Below, piece after piece: positions 18,452 through 27,349 of a stretch of 64,000 bases of DNA; positions within the stretch are counted from its first letter, which is position 1; every line of letters begins with the position of its first letter. This DNA is from Nostocales cyanobacterium HT-58-2 (lineage in GTDB: Bacteria; Cyanobacteriota; Cyanobacteriia; Cyanobacteriales; Nostocaceae), in the NCBI GenBank assembly GCA_002163975.1, contig CP019636.1, forward strand, positions 2,703,001 through 2,767,000, read 5' to 3'. The notes under the pieces were generated by a model, which was not told the DNA's origin, made no database searches, and saw only the letters and a program-made list of their open reading frames with translations. The position numbers and the translations under genes are program-made.

Positions 18452-19005
18452 TGTTCTTGGTTGCGAGCATATCGCAACGCTTGTTCAATCATCTCGTCAT
18501 TGCCCAAAATGAGATTGCGCTCAATGCGGAGTTTTGCATCCATAGGAGAGCGATCGCCCCAAAATTTAGCAAGTGCGCTCGCATCATCATAACTATAGTT
18601 TGACTCTCTAAAAAATTTATAAGAGCTTGGATTTGGAGCTCGTCTCACTGACTGTAGAGCGTTTACCCTAGCATCTACAAGAAACTGTTCTAGGATAGCA
18701 ATATTTGTTGGACCAGAGAGAATTTTTCTGCCCATTCGAGCCTTTGCATCTTGCACTGATTGTCCCCAGTAATCTGCTAAGATATGGGCATCCCAATAGT
18801 CATATTTGCTATTAAAAAAAGCTTGAAGTTCTTTATCTACTGAAGCTTTTGTTGCTAATAATTCAAAATTATTTGTCTGTTGATGACTCAATTGAGTTGA
18901 TAGTGTCGTGTTACTCATTTCCTGGGCAAAAACTGCATTGATAGAATTGCCCAGAGAACATAGCAAGCTTAAAAAGAATATTACCATCTTCAAATTATAT
19001 TTCAT
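18448..19005 (-). CDS. Secreted protein with an internal duplication
   Basis: 185 residues with a cleavable signal peptide (about 1-28, hydrophobic, ending AVFA-Q). The mature part has two related units of about 50 residues: one with FFNSKYDYWDAHILADYWG, followed by DAKARMGRKIL, and one with FFRESNYSYDDASALAKFWG, followed by DAKLRIERNLI. I recognise no family. It overlaps the amidoligase-like gene by 4 nt. The coupling suggests that the two act together, for example as substrate or partner, but that is inference. Confidence 0.7.
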   Translation of the reverse strand: MKYNLKMVIFFLSLLCSLGNSINAVFAQEMSNTTLSTQLSHQQTNNFELLATKASVDKELQAFFNSKYDYWDAHILADYWGQSVQDAKARMGRKILSGPTNIAILEQFLVDARVNALQSVRRAPNPSSYKFFRESNYSYDDASALAKFWGDRSPMDAKLRIERNLILGNDEMIEQALRYARNQEQ

Positions 19006-19177
19006 CGTAAATGGCTCCTTTGTTTTGGATATCTATAGGTTTATTTGAGTAATGAAAAGAAAATTGCTGTTAGTTGCTTATACAGTTTTGAAATAAGATT
19101 TTTCGGAAAATAAAAAAATTACTTAAAAGGAGGTTGAGAATGTTTTGGTATGTCTATGTAGTACTTTGATAATACTG

Positions 19178-19197
19178 AAAGCCGCGATCGCGGCTTT
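19178..19197. repeat. 20-bp perfect palindrome built on a HIP1 site
   Basis: AAAGCCGCGATCGCGGCTTT is fully symmetric and centred on GCGATCGC. It lies between two divergent gene starts, so a transcription terminator role would be odd. It could be a regulator site or only an extended HIP1 palindrome. Confidence 0.5.
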
Positions 19198-19318
19198 GAT
19201 TTCTTCAGATTCCCTATTCGGGTGAACTCTTTTGGTGAGGTACTGACATGATTTTGTGTATTATGAATGTAATATAAAGGTGTTATGCAGTATATAGTGT
19301 AGTTAATGTAGTGTAGTT

Positions 19319-20497
19319 ATGATGCCAACATTTAAATACAGCCAAGTTGTCAATCAAGAGGACATTCAGCAGTTGGGGAATATCCTCGAGCAGTGTTTTC
19401 TCATGTCGCCGGGTGAGAGTGAAATTTTCTTCAACCGTCTCGGCTTAGAAAACTTGCGTATCATCCACCAAGGTGAGCAAGTTGCTGGTGGACTAGTAAT
19501 GATCCCGATGGGTCAGTGGTGGGGCACTCACCGCGTACCCATGACGGGAATTGCTGGGGTTGGCATTGCTGCAGAACATCGCGGAAGTGGAGCTGCACTA
19601 GCGATGATGCAGCATACTGTTAAGGAACTTTACGCCAAAGGAGTACCTATCTCTGTCCTCTATCCAGCGACTCAACGCCTATACCGAAAAGCAGGCTATG
19701 AGCAGGGGGGTGCCTTTTGTATCTGGGAAGTTGATACGCAGAGTATTCAACTGAGAGAGCAGCCACTCCCTGTTATACCTGTAGTTCCAAACCATCATGA
19801 AATCTTTCATGACTTGTATCAGCAACAAGCAAAACTCAACAACGGACACTTAGACAGACATCAAGGAATCTGGAAGTACTTAATTAGATCAGATGAGAAG
19901 GAAGCAGTTTACGCCTATTTGATTGGTTGTGCAGACCAACCCCAAGGCTACATCATATTTAGCCAACACCAAAACCAAGATGGCTCTTTGATACTGCTTA
20001 GGGATTGGACAGTTCTCACAACTGCTGCTGTTCAAACTTTTTGGAGTTTTCTTGCCAATTATCGCTCCCAAATTAAATATGTGCAATGGAAAGGTTCTGC
20101 GATCGACTCCTTAACTTTACTGTTACCAGAGCAAACTGCTAAGCAAAAGTCTGCCAAGCGCTGGATGCTGCGCATAATAGATGTGAGTCAGGCGTTGGAA
20201 AAGCGAGGTTATCCACCAGAAATTGAAATTGAACTACATCTGGAAGTTCAAGATGACTTGCTAGCTGAAAACAATGGTAGATTCATTTTGTCTGTTGCCA
20301 ACGGACGTGGTGAAGTTACCAGTGGTGGAAAGGGCGAGATGAAGTTAGATATTAGAGGATTGGCGCCTCTCTACACGGGCTTGTTTACCCCTCAGCAGTT
20401 GCAGCTTGCAGGAAAACTCGATGCTACAGAAACAGCCCTCTTAGCAGCGACTCAAATATTTGCTGGCGTATCCCCTTGGATGGCTGATTTCTTCTGA
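19319..20497 (+). CDS. Eis-like GNAT N-acetyltransferase
   Basis: 392 residues with the layout of Eis-family acetyltransferases: N-terminal GNAT domain (about 1-150) with the acetyl-CoA loop GVGIAAEHRGSGAALAMM, a second GNAT-like half, and a C-terminal sterol-carrier-like domain (about 300-392, with GLAPLYTGLFTPQQL). Eis proteins acetylate amines, including aminoglycosides and protein lysines; the substrate here is unknown. ATG 19319 with a second Met next to it; no strong ribosome binding site. Divergent from the amidoligase pair across about 310 nt that hold a HIP1 palindrome and short repeats of GTAGTGTAGTT. Confidence 0.8.
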   Translation: MMPTFKYSQVVNQEDIQQLGNILEQCFLMSPGESEIFFNRLGLENLRIIHQGEQVAGGLVMIPMGQWWGTHRVPMTGIAGVGIAAEHRGSGAALAMMQHTVKELYAKGVPISVLYPATQRLYRKAGYEQGGAFCIWEVDTQSIQLREQPLPVIPVVPNHHEIFHDLYQQQAKLNNGHLDRHQGIWKYLIRSDEKEAVYAYLIGCADQPQGYIIFSQHQNQDGSLILLRDWTVLTTAAVQTFWSFLANYRSQIKYVQWKGSAIDSLTLLLPEQTAKQKSAKRWMLRIIDVSQALEKRGYPPEIEIELHLEVQDDLLAENNGRFILSVANGRGEVTSGGKGEMKLDIRGLAPLYTGLFTPQQLQLAGKLDATETALLAATQIFAGVSPWMADFF

Positions 20498-20561
20498 ACA
20501 AAACTGGGTAGTGAGTGGAGGCAGGGAGCAGGGAACGCGGAACAGCACAGAGAATGTGTAA

Positions 20562-20981
20562 TTAATGCTGTAAAAGATTTGTAGGATGTGTTAGGACGAA
20601 GTCCGTAACGCATCTTCTGAGATTTGTTGTTTGGTCATCAGGTGCGGCGGCGATAGGTCTGTCGTCAGGTCTGATATCAGTTCTGTCTTCGTATCCCCCG
20701 GTTGGGTAATCGCTCCTAGCGCCATCTATCTCGTATATATTCCAATTACGAATGTTCTGATTCCGTAAAACAGAGGTAGCACGGTTAATTTCATCATCGG
20801 TGCCTTCTATGATCACCAAGTATTCACCTCGTTCTATCCAATTACTGTAGTTTCGAGCGTCCTCTTGAGGAATATCAAGACCACCTAGCGTTGCTGCAAG
20901 ACTTCCTGCTGCTGAACCAATCCCAGCTCCATCCAAGGTACTTGCTATAGTACCGGCTGCAAGCAAAGGACCTATTATCTT
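20562..20981 (-). pseudogene. Truncated general-stress-type protein
   Basis: The frame reads LLAAGTIASTLDGAGIGSA, then DIPQEDARNYSNWIERGEYLVIIEGTDDEI and NWNIYEI, which resemble the C-terminal two thirds of a cyanobacterial general-stress (GSP17M-like) family. The N-terminal part is missing: an in-frame TAG at 20982-20984 sits where homologues continue, and DNA beyond it leads to a tnpB fragment. There is only a TTG as possible start (20966). The C-terminus runs into a dispersed repeat (20579-20617), giving an abnormal tail. Probably a non-functional remnant cut by the neighbouring insertion sequence. Confidence 0.65.
20579..20617. repeat. Dispersed cyanobacterial repeat (palindromic)
   Basis: Contains GATGTGTTAGGACGAAGTCC followed by GTAACGCATC, whose ends are complementary (GATGTGTTA with TAACGCATC, one mismatch). 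I know sequences of this type as interspersed repeats in filamentous cyanobacteria. It overlaps the 3' end of the truncated stress gene. Confidence 0.55.
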
Positions 20982-21055
20982 CTAGTTTGTATCGTGTAAG
21001 CAAAGTATTTATTAATCTATAGCTTTAGTGTCTATCTCTCATTAGATAGAAAAAA

Positions 21056-21753
21056 TCATGTAAGCTTCCCCACGGCTAGAAGCCGGGGGCTTTCAGTAGC
21101 CCTGAGCTATCCGTGCTGAGTTCACAACACAAATAACCCGAACCTCTGGGCAGGCTTACAGACTCCCCCAATAAAGAAATCATCTTTGCACCATTCAAAT
21201 CAGCATCACCATGCCATCCACAATTGCCACACTTGAAGCGCTTATCCGACCTCAACCCAATGTGCAAGCATTGGTGGCAGGTTTGGCTTGTATAGGCTGG
21301 TGGCACTGCAATCACCTCAACACCCTCCTTAATCCCCTTGTACTCAAGAAAGGAACGCAATTGATAGAAAGACCAAGAGTTAGAACGTCTGCGCTCAACC
21401 TTGTTTCTCGGTTGCTGGTTTGTACGCTCTCTAATCCCGATCAAGTCCTCAATGGCAACAATCGCGTTTGTAGATTTCGCTTGTTGAATAATCCGGTGGC
21501 TGATTTGATGATTGAGCCATTGTTGAAACCTTCTCTCCCTCCCCGACAACCGTTGCAAAATCTGTCTCGCCCTGCGGCGAGTAGACCTTGTGCCTTTCGA
21601 GGCTTTCCTTTGGAGAGATGTTCTTACCCTGGCAAACTTGTCTCGAACATCATTTATTTGTTTGCCGTCCCACTTATCGCCATTGCTGGTTACGGCAATG
21701 TCCCGCCTCCCAAAATCTACACCAATAATTCGCCTGCTGCTTCCTCCCCATGT
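21056..21753 (-). pseudogene. tnpB: IS200/IS605-type TnpB, C-terminal fragment with right-end hairpin
   Basis: An open frame from 21753 to 21076 encodes only the C-terminal half of TnpB (RNA-guided nuclease of IS605-group elements): IIGVDFGRRDIAV (RuvC-I Asp), VAIEDLIGI (RuvC-II Glu), zinc-finger pair CHQC and CGNC, and DADLNGAK (RuvC-III Asp). The N-terminal ~180 residues are absent, with an in-frame TAG at 21754-21756. Downstream (21056-21095) is a hairpin with CCCCACGGC and GCCGGGG arms, typical of an IS605 right end. There is no tnpA. Dead element; its insertion probably cut the stress-protein gene. Confidence 0.8.
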
Positions 21754-21889
21754 CTAAAGCCAAGGGCTTCCGCAGCGAGGAAGTTCGGTGAGTTTTCCAG
21801 ATAGGCAAGAATTTTTTGTAGCTATAATCACACTTTTGATACAACAAGAACTCCTTCCTTAGATAGAGCAGTAGATAACAAAACCTCAC

Positions 21890-22368
21890 CCATTAGTAGA
21901 AGAGAGAAGACTTTTTGCTTTTTTAGGATGGTGGTTAAAAAGAAGTCTATTCAGGTGTTGCACTAACTGCAACAAACGGAATTCTCTTCATTGCAAGAAA
22001 ATATACGCTATGCCCAAAGGGTAAGCTCCGCGTAACTCGTAGCTCTTATCCCTGTGGCACGGCTGAGCGCAAAGCGCTTGCTCCACAAACGCGATTGCCT
22101 TTTGGGTGCGCTGGCTCCTAGAGGGAGCATCAGCAAAGGCGGGTGCTCCCCACTATCGCGTAGTATGTTCCTTTGGTGCTCAAAGCCTCCCATAAAAAGC
22201 ACGCCAACAGGCTTAAAGCTAAAACTTGTTCAAATTGCTTAGATTTTCGTTTTTTAGTTAGTTAATCACAAACTTTGGCTATTAGCTTGAAGTTTATTTT
22301 AGGGTGAACTGAGGAGTTAATTGAGAGTTCCTGCTACATCTGAACTTTAATATTTGGAGGAAAAGATT
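21890..22368. other. Repeat-rich intergenic region
   Basis: About 480 nt without a gene. 22000-22200 is GC-richer than its surroundings and full of short palindromic cyanobacterial repeats (for example GCGCAAAGCGC and GGCTCCTAGAGGGAGC). Frames here on both strands look like repeat translation, not genes. Confidence 0.5.
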
Positions 22369-22917
22369 ATGGTGTTATCCCGTTGGCAACCTTTACGAGA
22401 AATGAACTCCTTACAACGTCAGATGAATCGCTTATTTGAGCGACTCATGTCTACTGAGGAGACTGATTTTATTACCGATGAATCGCTATTTGTACCCGTA
22501 GCAGAAATACACGAAGCTCCTGATCATATTGCACTACGGGTCGAAATTCCTGGAGTAAACCCCGACGACCTGGATGTAAAAGTTACCCCAGAGGCAGTTC
22601 TCATTACTGGTGAACGCAAATCTGAAATCAGGGAAGAAGACAGAGGCAGGATTCGTTCGGAATTTCGCTATGGCAGATTCCAACGGATGATTCCATTACC
22701 AAGTCGGGTTCAAAATGACAAGGTAGAAGCGGAATTTAACAACGGTATCTTGTTGCTAAGATTGCCCAAATCTGAGGAAGAACAGAAAAGGATCGTCAGC
22801 GTTCGTGTGGGTGCGGGTGCACAAGGTCAGCAAGGGCAAATTTCTACAGGTCAGCAAGAACAATCTACGGCAGAGTCAGTTTCCACAAGTCCACAAGACA
22901 AAAGTCAGCCGAGCTAA
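22369..22917 (+). CDS. hspA: Small heat-shock protein, Hsp20 family
   Basis: ATP-independent holdase that binds unfolding proteins. About 182 residues: N-terminal arm (WQPLREMNSLQRQMNRLFERL), alpha-crystallin domain (about 45-140) with the VEIPGVNPDDLDVKV strand region, FRYGRFQRMIPLP and the NNGILLLRLPK motif, a VSVRV segment that can act as the I-x-I anchor, and a Gln/Ser-rich tail of about 35 residues. GGAGG 7-8 nt before ATG 22369 fixes the start. A strong terminator hairpin lies about 120 nt downstream. Confidence 0.9.
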   Translation: MVLSRWQPLREMNSLQRQMNRLFERLMSTEETDFITDESLFVPVAEIHEAPDHIALRVEIPGVNPDDLDVKVTPEAVLITGERKSEIREEDRGRIRSEFRYGRFQRMIPLPSRVQNDKVEAEFNNGILLLRLPKSEEEQKRIVSVRVGAGAQGQQGQISTGQQEQSTAESVSTSPQDKSQPS

Positions 22918-23039
22918 CCTATAGTAGAAGTCCGTAAGCCACACAAGAGGATTGACCTTTATGCACGAACAATTTGCTGTAGGTAGTTGATAATACGGTT
23001 GCTGTTAATGTAGTCGTCACCTTTAAGGGTGCAGCTACT

Positions 23040-23071
23040 CAAACAAAGCCTGTAAAAGCAGGCTTTGTTTG
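23040..23071 (+). terminator. Strong hairpin terminator after hspA
   Basis: CAAACAAAGCCTG, loop TAAAAG, CAGGCTTTGTTTG: a perfect 13-bp stem with a T-rich 3' arm, about 120 nt after the Hsp20 stop codon and before the next gene on the same strand. Confidence 0.75.
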
Positions 23072-23106
23072 TATAATCGAGGCAATATCAGCTTGTTTGA
23101 CTAAAA

Positions 23107-24849
23107 TTGCTAAAGAAGTACTTAGTGATATTCATGAATTGCTCGCTGATGTCGCCTGTTATCCCCAGAGTTATTCGGTTGCATTTTCATGCTCTTTTTT
23201 GCAGCAAGCAATCATTTTTGTTACACCTAGCCTTAGGTTGTCTCAGCATAGGGTTAATTCCTACGCTAGCTGCTCGTCCTAGTCTAAGTGCAGAGCGGTT
23301 AACTATCTCCTATGGTATTGCTGCTCGCTCTATTTCTATCAATTCTCTTGAAACTTACGCTAAAACAGGCAAAGTAGATGATAATCTGGCTGCATATGTT
23401 CAGTATGCAGACAAAGAGCAACTAAGTCAGCTAAGGCAAGTTTTGCTGACTCCTATTCCTTTAAATGCTGTGTCGGTTTCGCAATTTCTCTACACGCCGA
23501 TTGGGACAAGATTGTTAGAAAATTTTGGCGAAGTCATACAGCAGGAATCTGGTATTAGTGGGTTCTATGCAATTCGAGCAGCACTCATTCTAGCGGCAGC
23601 CGATCCAGAAGGATTAACCTTATTAAATGTGCTACGCAAATTTCCCTCAAGAGCGATCGCGATAGATTTGGTTCGCAGTTTGGAAATTGCAGGGGCATTC
23701 CAAAATTTGGTTAATAAGACTCAACAGGCGATCGCACTTATTAACAAGCAGTCCTCCTTAGATGCAGCCAATACTTCCAAGCTAGACAATATTTCAGTGG
23801 CAGATCTGCCACGATTAGGAAAATTTCGCTGGCAGAAGCAAACGATTACACTCAACGATACATCTCGCGATCGCACTTTCCCTGCAGACATCTACCTACC
23901 AGTTGTATCTAGTAGCCCTCGTCCTGTCATTGTCATCTCCCACGGACTCGGCTCTGATCGTACCAGTTTTGCTTATCTCGCTGAATATTTTGCTTCTTAT
24001 GGTTTTGTTGTTGCTGTTCCAGAGCATCCAGGGAGTAATGCCCAACAATTACAAGCACTATTATCGGGTAGGGCGGCGGAAGTCACAAGCGCCCGAGAAT
24101 TTATTGACCGACCTTTAGACATAAAGTATTTGTTGAATCAACTTAGTAAACTATCTCAAGTTGACTCTACATATAGAGGACGTTTAAATTTAGACCAAGT
24201 CGGCGTGGTAGGTCAATCTTTCGGTGGTTATACGGCTTTGGCATTAGCAGGAGCACCAATTGATTTTAAGCAACTCGACAAGAACTGCCCAGCTTCACCT
24301 GATGTACTCAACGTTTCGCTGTTACTTCAATGCTTAGCTGTAAATCTACCAGAAGAATCTACCGATGACCTCTTTGACTCCCGTGTGAAGTCAGTCATTG
24401 CTATTAACCCTGTTGATAGCAGTATTCTGGGGCAAGCCAGTCTCAGCCAAATTAAAATTCCGGTGATGATTGTCTCTAGCAGTATTGACACTGTTGCTCC
24501 AGCTCTTTTAGAACAAATTCAACCCTTCACTTGGTTGACGACTCCAAATAAATATTTATTATTAATTAATGGGGCAACGCATTTTTCAACGATTGCAGAA
24601 TCACCAACTTCTGGTGTACCCGTTCCTGAACAGGTCATTGGTCCAACCCCTGCTTTAGCTCAGCGGTATATTAGGGCTTTGAGTCTTCCTTTTTTCCAAA
24701 CCTACCTTGCTAATGACCCAAGTTACCGTCGCTACCTGAGTGCAGACTATGTCAACGCCATCAGTCAGGAACCATTACCACTGAGTTTGGTGGAATCTCT
24801 CAGCCTTCAAGGTTCTACCGCGAGTAGTGGGATCTTTACAAATTTCTAA
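23107..24849 (+). CDS. Secreted alpha/beta hydrolase with N-terminal DUF1400-type domain
   Basis: About 570-580 residues. A signal-like hydrophobic segment (about 35-58, ending LAARPSLSA) is followed by a cyanobacterial DUF1400-type helical domain (about 60-210; ERLTISYG, LETYAKTGKVDDNLAAY), then an alpha/beta hydrolase domain. Oxyanion region VIVISHGLGSD, nucleophile elbow GQSFGGY with Ser, and late His in GATHFS are visible, so it should be active as an esterase or lipase-like enzyme in the periplasm. The start is uncertain: TTG 23107 or the ATGs at 23134 and 23149; none has a good ribosome binding site. Substrate unknown. Confidence 0.8.
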   Translation: MLKKYLVIFMNCSLMSPVIPRVIRLHFHALFCSKQSFLLHLALGCLSIGLIPTLAARPSLSAERLTISYGIAARSISINSLETYAKTGKVDDNLAAYVQYADKEQLSQLRQVLLTPIPLNAVSVSQFLYTPIGTRLLENFGEVIQQESGISGFYAIRAALILAAADPEGLTLLNVLRKFPSRAIAIDLVRSLEIAGAFQNLVNKTQQAIALINKQSSLDAANTSKLDNISVADLPRLGKFRWQKQTITLNDTSRDRTFPADIYLPVVSSSPRPVIVISHGLGSDRTSFAYLAEYFASYGFVVAVPEHPGSNAQQLQALLSGRAAEVTSAREFIDRPLDIKYLLNQLSKLSQVDSTYRGRLNLDQVGVVGQSFGGYTALALAGAPIDFKQLDKNCPASPDVLNVSLLLQCLAVNLPEESTDDLFDSRVKSVIAINPVDSSILGQASLSQIKIPVMIVSSSIDTVAPALLEQIQPFTWLTTPNKYLLLINGATHFSTIAESPTSGVPVPEQVIGPTPALAQRYIRALSLPFFQTYLANDPSYRRYLSADYVNAISQEPLPLSLVESLSLQGSTASSGIFTNF

Positions 24850-24965
24850 CCCCAAACATAACCAGATTTGGCTCTGTAAGCGGCAAATACGTCGAGTCGG
24901 CGTATTTAACCAACGAACAAAGCGAAATTCTACTGCGGTACGGAATGCTTCTGAGGCTTGTGCAA

Positions 24966-25598
24966 AGGTTTTTGACATATCCCCAGCTGGTAGGCTACAC
25001 AAGATTTGTAGAACTCATGCCTTGGTGCTTAATGTTATTGTGTTGATTTTTGCATACACGGGCAGGAGAAATTACGGGGATTAGTTTTATCGATTCGACC
25101 CCGACAAGTGTTTGTCGCAATTGTCATGTACATGCTCATAAGGTTTTTAAAGGATTAGTTAAATGGGGTAAAAATTCTGTAGGTTGGCACTTTGGCTTTA
25201 AACTGCATTTAATTATTAATGACTGTAGAGAGTTACTTGCATTTCAGTTGACGAGTGCAAATGTTGATGACCGTCAGGCTGTTCCAGACATGATGAAGAA
25301 CCTAATTGGTAAACTTTTTGGAGACAGGGGATACATATCACAAAAATTATTTTAGGAGGTATATGAGCGAGGTTTGCAATTAGTAACAAAATCCAAAAAC
25401 AAGAAGAAGATGAAGAATCGCTTGGCAAAACTGATTGATAAAATTCTTTTACGTAAGTAGGCTGTCATTGAGTCGGTCAATGACTATCTGAAAAACATCT
25501 GTCAAATAGAATACTCTCGACATCGCAGTGCATTTAACTTTTTGGTCAACTTGATAGCTGATGAACGCTGCTTATACCTATTTGCCCAAAAAACCTAA
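24966..25598 (+). pseudogene. Dead IS982-family transposase
   Basis: One frame with recognisable IS982 DDE transposase sequence runs from YTRFVELMPW through GISFIDSTP (first Asp), VFKGLVKWGKNSVGWHFGFKLH, LTSANVDDRQ, KLFGDRGYISQKLF (second Asp) to [22 protein letters not shown] (Glu) and a TAA at 25596-25598. It is interrupted by three in-frame nonsense codons: TGA 25044-25046, TAG 25353-25355 and TAG 25458-25460. The N-terminal third is poorly preserved or missing. Inactive relic at the left side of the biosynthetic cluster. Confidence 0.85.
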
Positions 25599-25705
25599 GA
25601 TTGAGATTTCCCCAAAAGATTTGCCTGCACTGCCTCCTGCTATTTTTTTAGTTCTGTGGAACTCACGTTACCTTAATCTGAAAATCTTAAAACTTTATTA
25701 AATAT

Positions 25706-25735
25706 CCTTAACTGTCTTAACTGTCTTAACTGTCC
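25706..25735. repeat. Three tandem decamers
   Basis: TTAACTGTC with period 10 occurs three times in a row. Short slippage-type repeat in a gene-free stretch. Confidence 0.6.
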
Positions 25736-26332
25736 TTGATTTCTCATCAAGGTTTTGACATAAATAAATGGTGTCAGCTAAACCCAAAAAAGAAGAGAAA
25801 AAGTATAAAGTATGTCTTAGCTTGTAAATCAAAAAAAATTAATTCAAAACGGTGATTCTAGTCTAGGCTTTAACTATTGGAAGAGAGTGAGTTATCAAAT
25901 TAGTGATGTATAAATAGTAGATAGTGCACTACAAGCCATTCATAGCGGTCACTCATGCCTGTCATTTTGTTTTGCATCCCTAACTGTATTTTGAGTTTCT
26001 GGAGTTACACATCTGTTGGTACTCCTGCTGTTTCACCCAAACCTTGCGGAAAGTTTCCAGAGTGAACACCAGAAAAAAATGTCTACGTAGAAACCACTTT
26101 TCTATAGTTAAAAAGACAGCAACACCACCCCGAAAAAGAAGCATCTGTAGCTATTTAATATCAATGGACTATCAATGTAGTTTGTAAATTTTTGCAACAC
26201 TACCTCATAGCACTAGTAGACAAGCTATGTCCACAGAGGTAGGATAACTACGTCCAGAAAGGTAGAATAACTACGGATTTTGCAGGAATAATCTAAGACC
26301 AATATTTTCTCTTGCTCCTCCTCCTAAAAACT

Positions 26333-26360
26333 ATTGAGAAGAAATCATTGAGAAGAAATC
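26333..26360 (+). repeat. 14-bp tandem duplication covering the ribosome binding site
   Basis: ATTGAGAAGAAATC occurs twice head to tail and ends exactly at the ATG of the lipocalin-like gene. Each copy carries a weak GAGAAG Shine-Dalgarno-like stretch. Confidence 0.6.
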
Positions 26361-27086
26361 ATGGATCCTATTTCTAATAAGTTGATTGATGGCAGTGTTA
26401 AACGACGCAACAGAGGGTTAGCAAGAAAGAATCGTCTCCAGCGATCTTTTATTCAATGGTTTTCCGGAGGTTTAACAGCAGCCTTAATTGCATCTGGTGT
26501 GGCGGCAATTAAGGCTGAAGCATCGAAATCTACTGGCGTTCAAGAAAGTTCTACTAACTTAAAGTTGGACGGAACTTCACCAAAGCAAGGCTCAACCCCC
26601 TCCTTGCTGGGACATCCTCCTTATAAGATGTCCGACTCTTCTCCGTCGTTAACGGCTCAACAAAAACAAATTGTAGGAACTTGGCGACTGGTATCGTGGG
26701 AAAATAGGGATGAACAGGGAAAAGTGACCTATCCATATGGAAAAGATGCTCTAGGTTACCTTGTTTACAATGCCGATGGATATATGTGTGCAACCCTGTC
26801 AAAAAAAGATCGTCCTAATTTTCCTGGAGGAGACATTTTGGCAGGAACTTTAGAAGAACAGGCAAAGGCAGTACAAACATATATTGCCTACTGTGGTAAA
26901 TATCAAGTCCAACCAGATAAAGTGGTTCATTTACCTGATGTCAGCCTGTTTCCGAATTATATTGGTACAAAGCAAGAACGCCTGTTTAAATTGGAGAAGG
27001 GTCAGTTGATATTGACTCATGCTCCGGAACTCATGGATGGCAAGAAACAAACTCCTTTTCTCATTTGGGAGCGAGCTTCAAAGTAA
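26361..27086 (+). CDS. Exported lipocalin-like domain protein
   Basis: 241 residues. A basic N-terminus (KRRNRGLARKNRLQR) and a hydrophobic segment (about 35-52) form a signal or membrane anchor; a low-complexity linker follows; residues 95-241 are a lipocalin-like barrel with the start QIVGTWRLVSWENRD, GYLVYNADGYMCATL and FLIWERASK at the end. Such domains bind or rearrange small hydrophobic molecules and appear in several natural-product clusters. First gene of the proline-PKS cluster on the same strand. Published ana clusters include a putative cyclase gene (anaJ); whether this is its counterpart cannot be decided here. A 14-bp tandem duplication sits on its ribosome binding site. Confidence 0.7.
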   Translation: MDPISNKLIDGSVKRRNRGLARKNRLQRSFIQWFSGGLTAALIASGVAAIKAEASKSTGVQESSTNLKLDGTSPKQGSTPSLLGHPPYKMSDSSPSLTAQQKQIVGTWRLVSWENRDEQGKVTYPYGKDALGYLVYNADGYMCATLSKKDRPNFPGGDILAGTLEEQAKAVQTYIAYCGKYQVQPDKVVHLPDVSLFPNYIGTKQERLFKLEKGQLILTHAPELMDGKKQTPFLIWERASK

Positions 27087-27104
27087 TCGTTCACAGGATT
27101 CCCA

Positions 27105-27280
27105 AACGTTACCAAAAAACGCAGGTATACATTAGGCATACATCGCTCGTAGATTAAGAAGGGCTGAACAGTCTCTGTACTACATTCAGCAGCAATCCTC
27201 TCATCAGTATTAGCAGATACTAGGTCATAGGCAATAGGAATTCCATTCCATATTGACCGTGATCTAGTAAATGCAAACAA
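27105..27280 (-). pseudogene. Transposase fragment
   Basis: On the minus strand the segment reading RSIWNGIPIAYDLVSANTDE followed by RIAAE resembles the core of a DDE transposase around its second Asp region. Only about 55 codons look homologous, and no complete frame or terminal repeats are seen. It lies between the lipocalin-like and dehydrogenase genes. Confidence 0.45.
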
Positions 27281-27349
27281 TGTACCAACGGAGGATGCAA
27301 TTAATATGCGGACACAACCGATAAGTCAGTTGAATTTGCAGAGGGTGTA

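Larger units (their letters stand above)
25599..26360. other. Gene-free AT-rich stretch left of the cluster
   Basis: About 760 nt with no convincing gene. Contains a decamer repeated three times (25706-25735, CTTAACTGTC units) and, just before the next gene, a 14-bp sequence repeated twice (26333-26360). It probably includes the promoter of the lipocalin-like gene. Confidence 0.5.

Noticed and set aside
19178..19197. Palindrome as transcription terminator
   Set aside because: It lies between two divergent gene starts and has no T run; a terminator there makes little sense.
22008..22242. Overlapping small frames on both strands near 22.1 kb
   Set aside because: They translate short palindromic repeats; open frames on both strands over the same repeats argue against genes.
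27017..27104. C-terminal extension of the minus-strand transposase-like frame into the lipocalin-like gene
   Set aside because: This part is the antisense of the lipocalin-like coding sequence and shows no transposase similarity.
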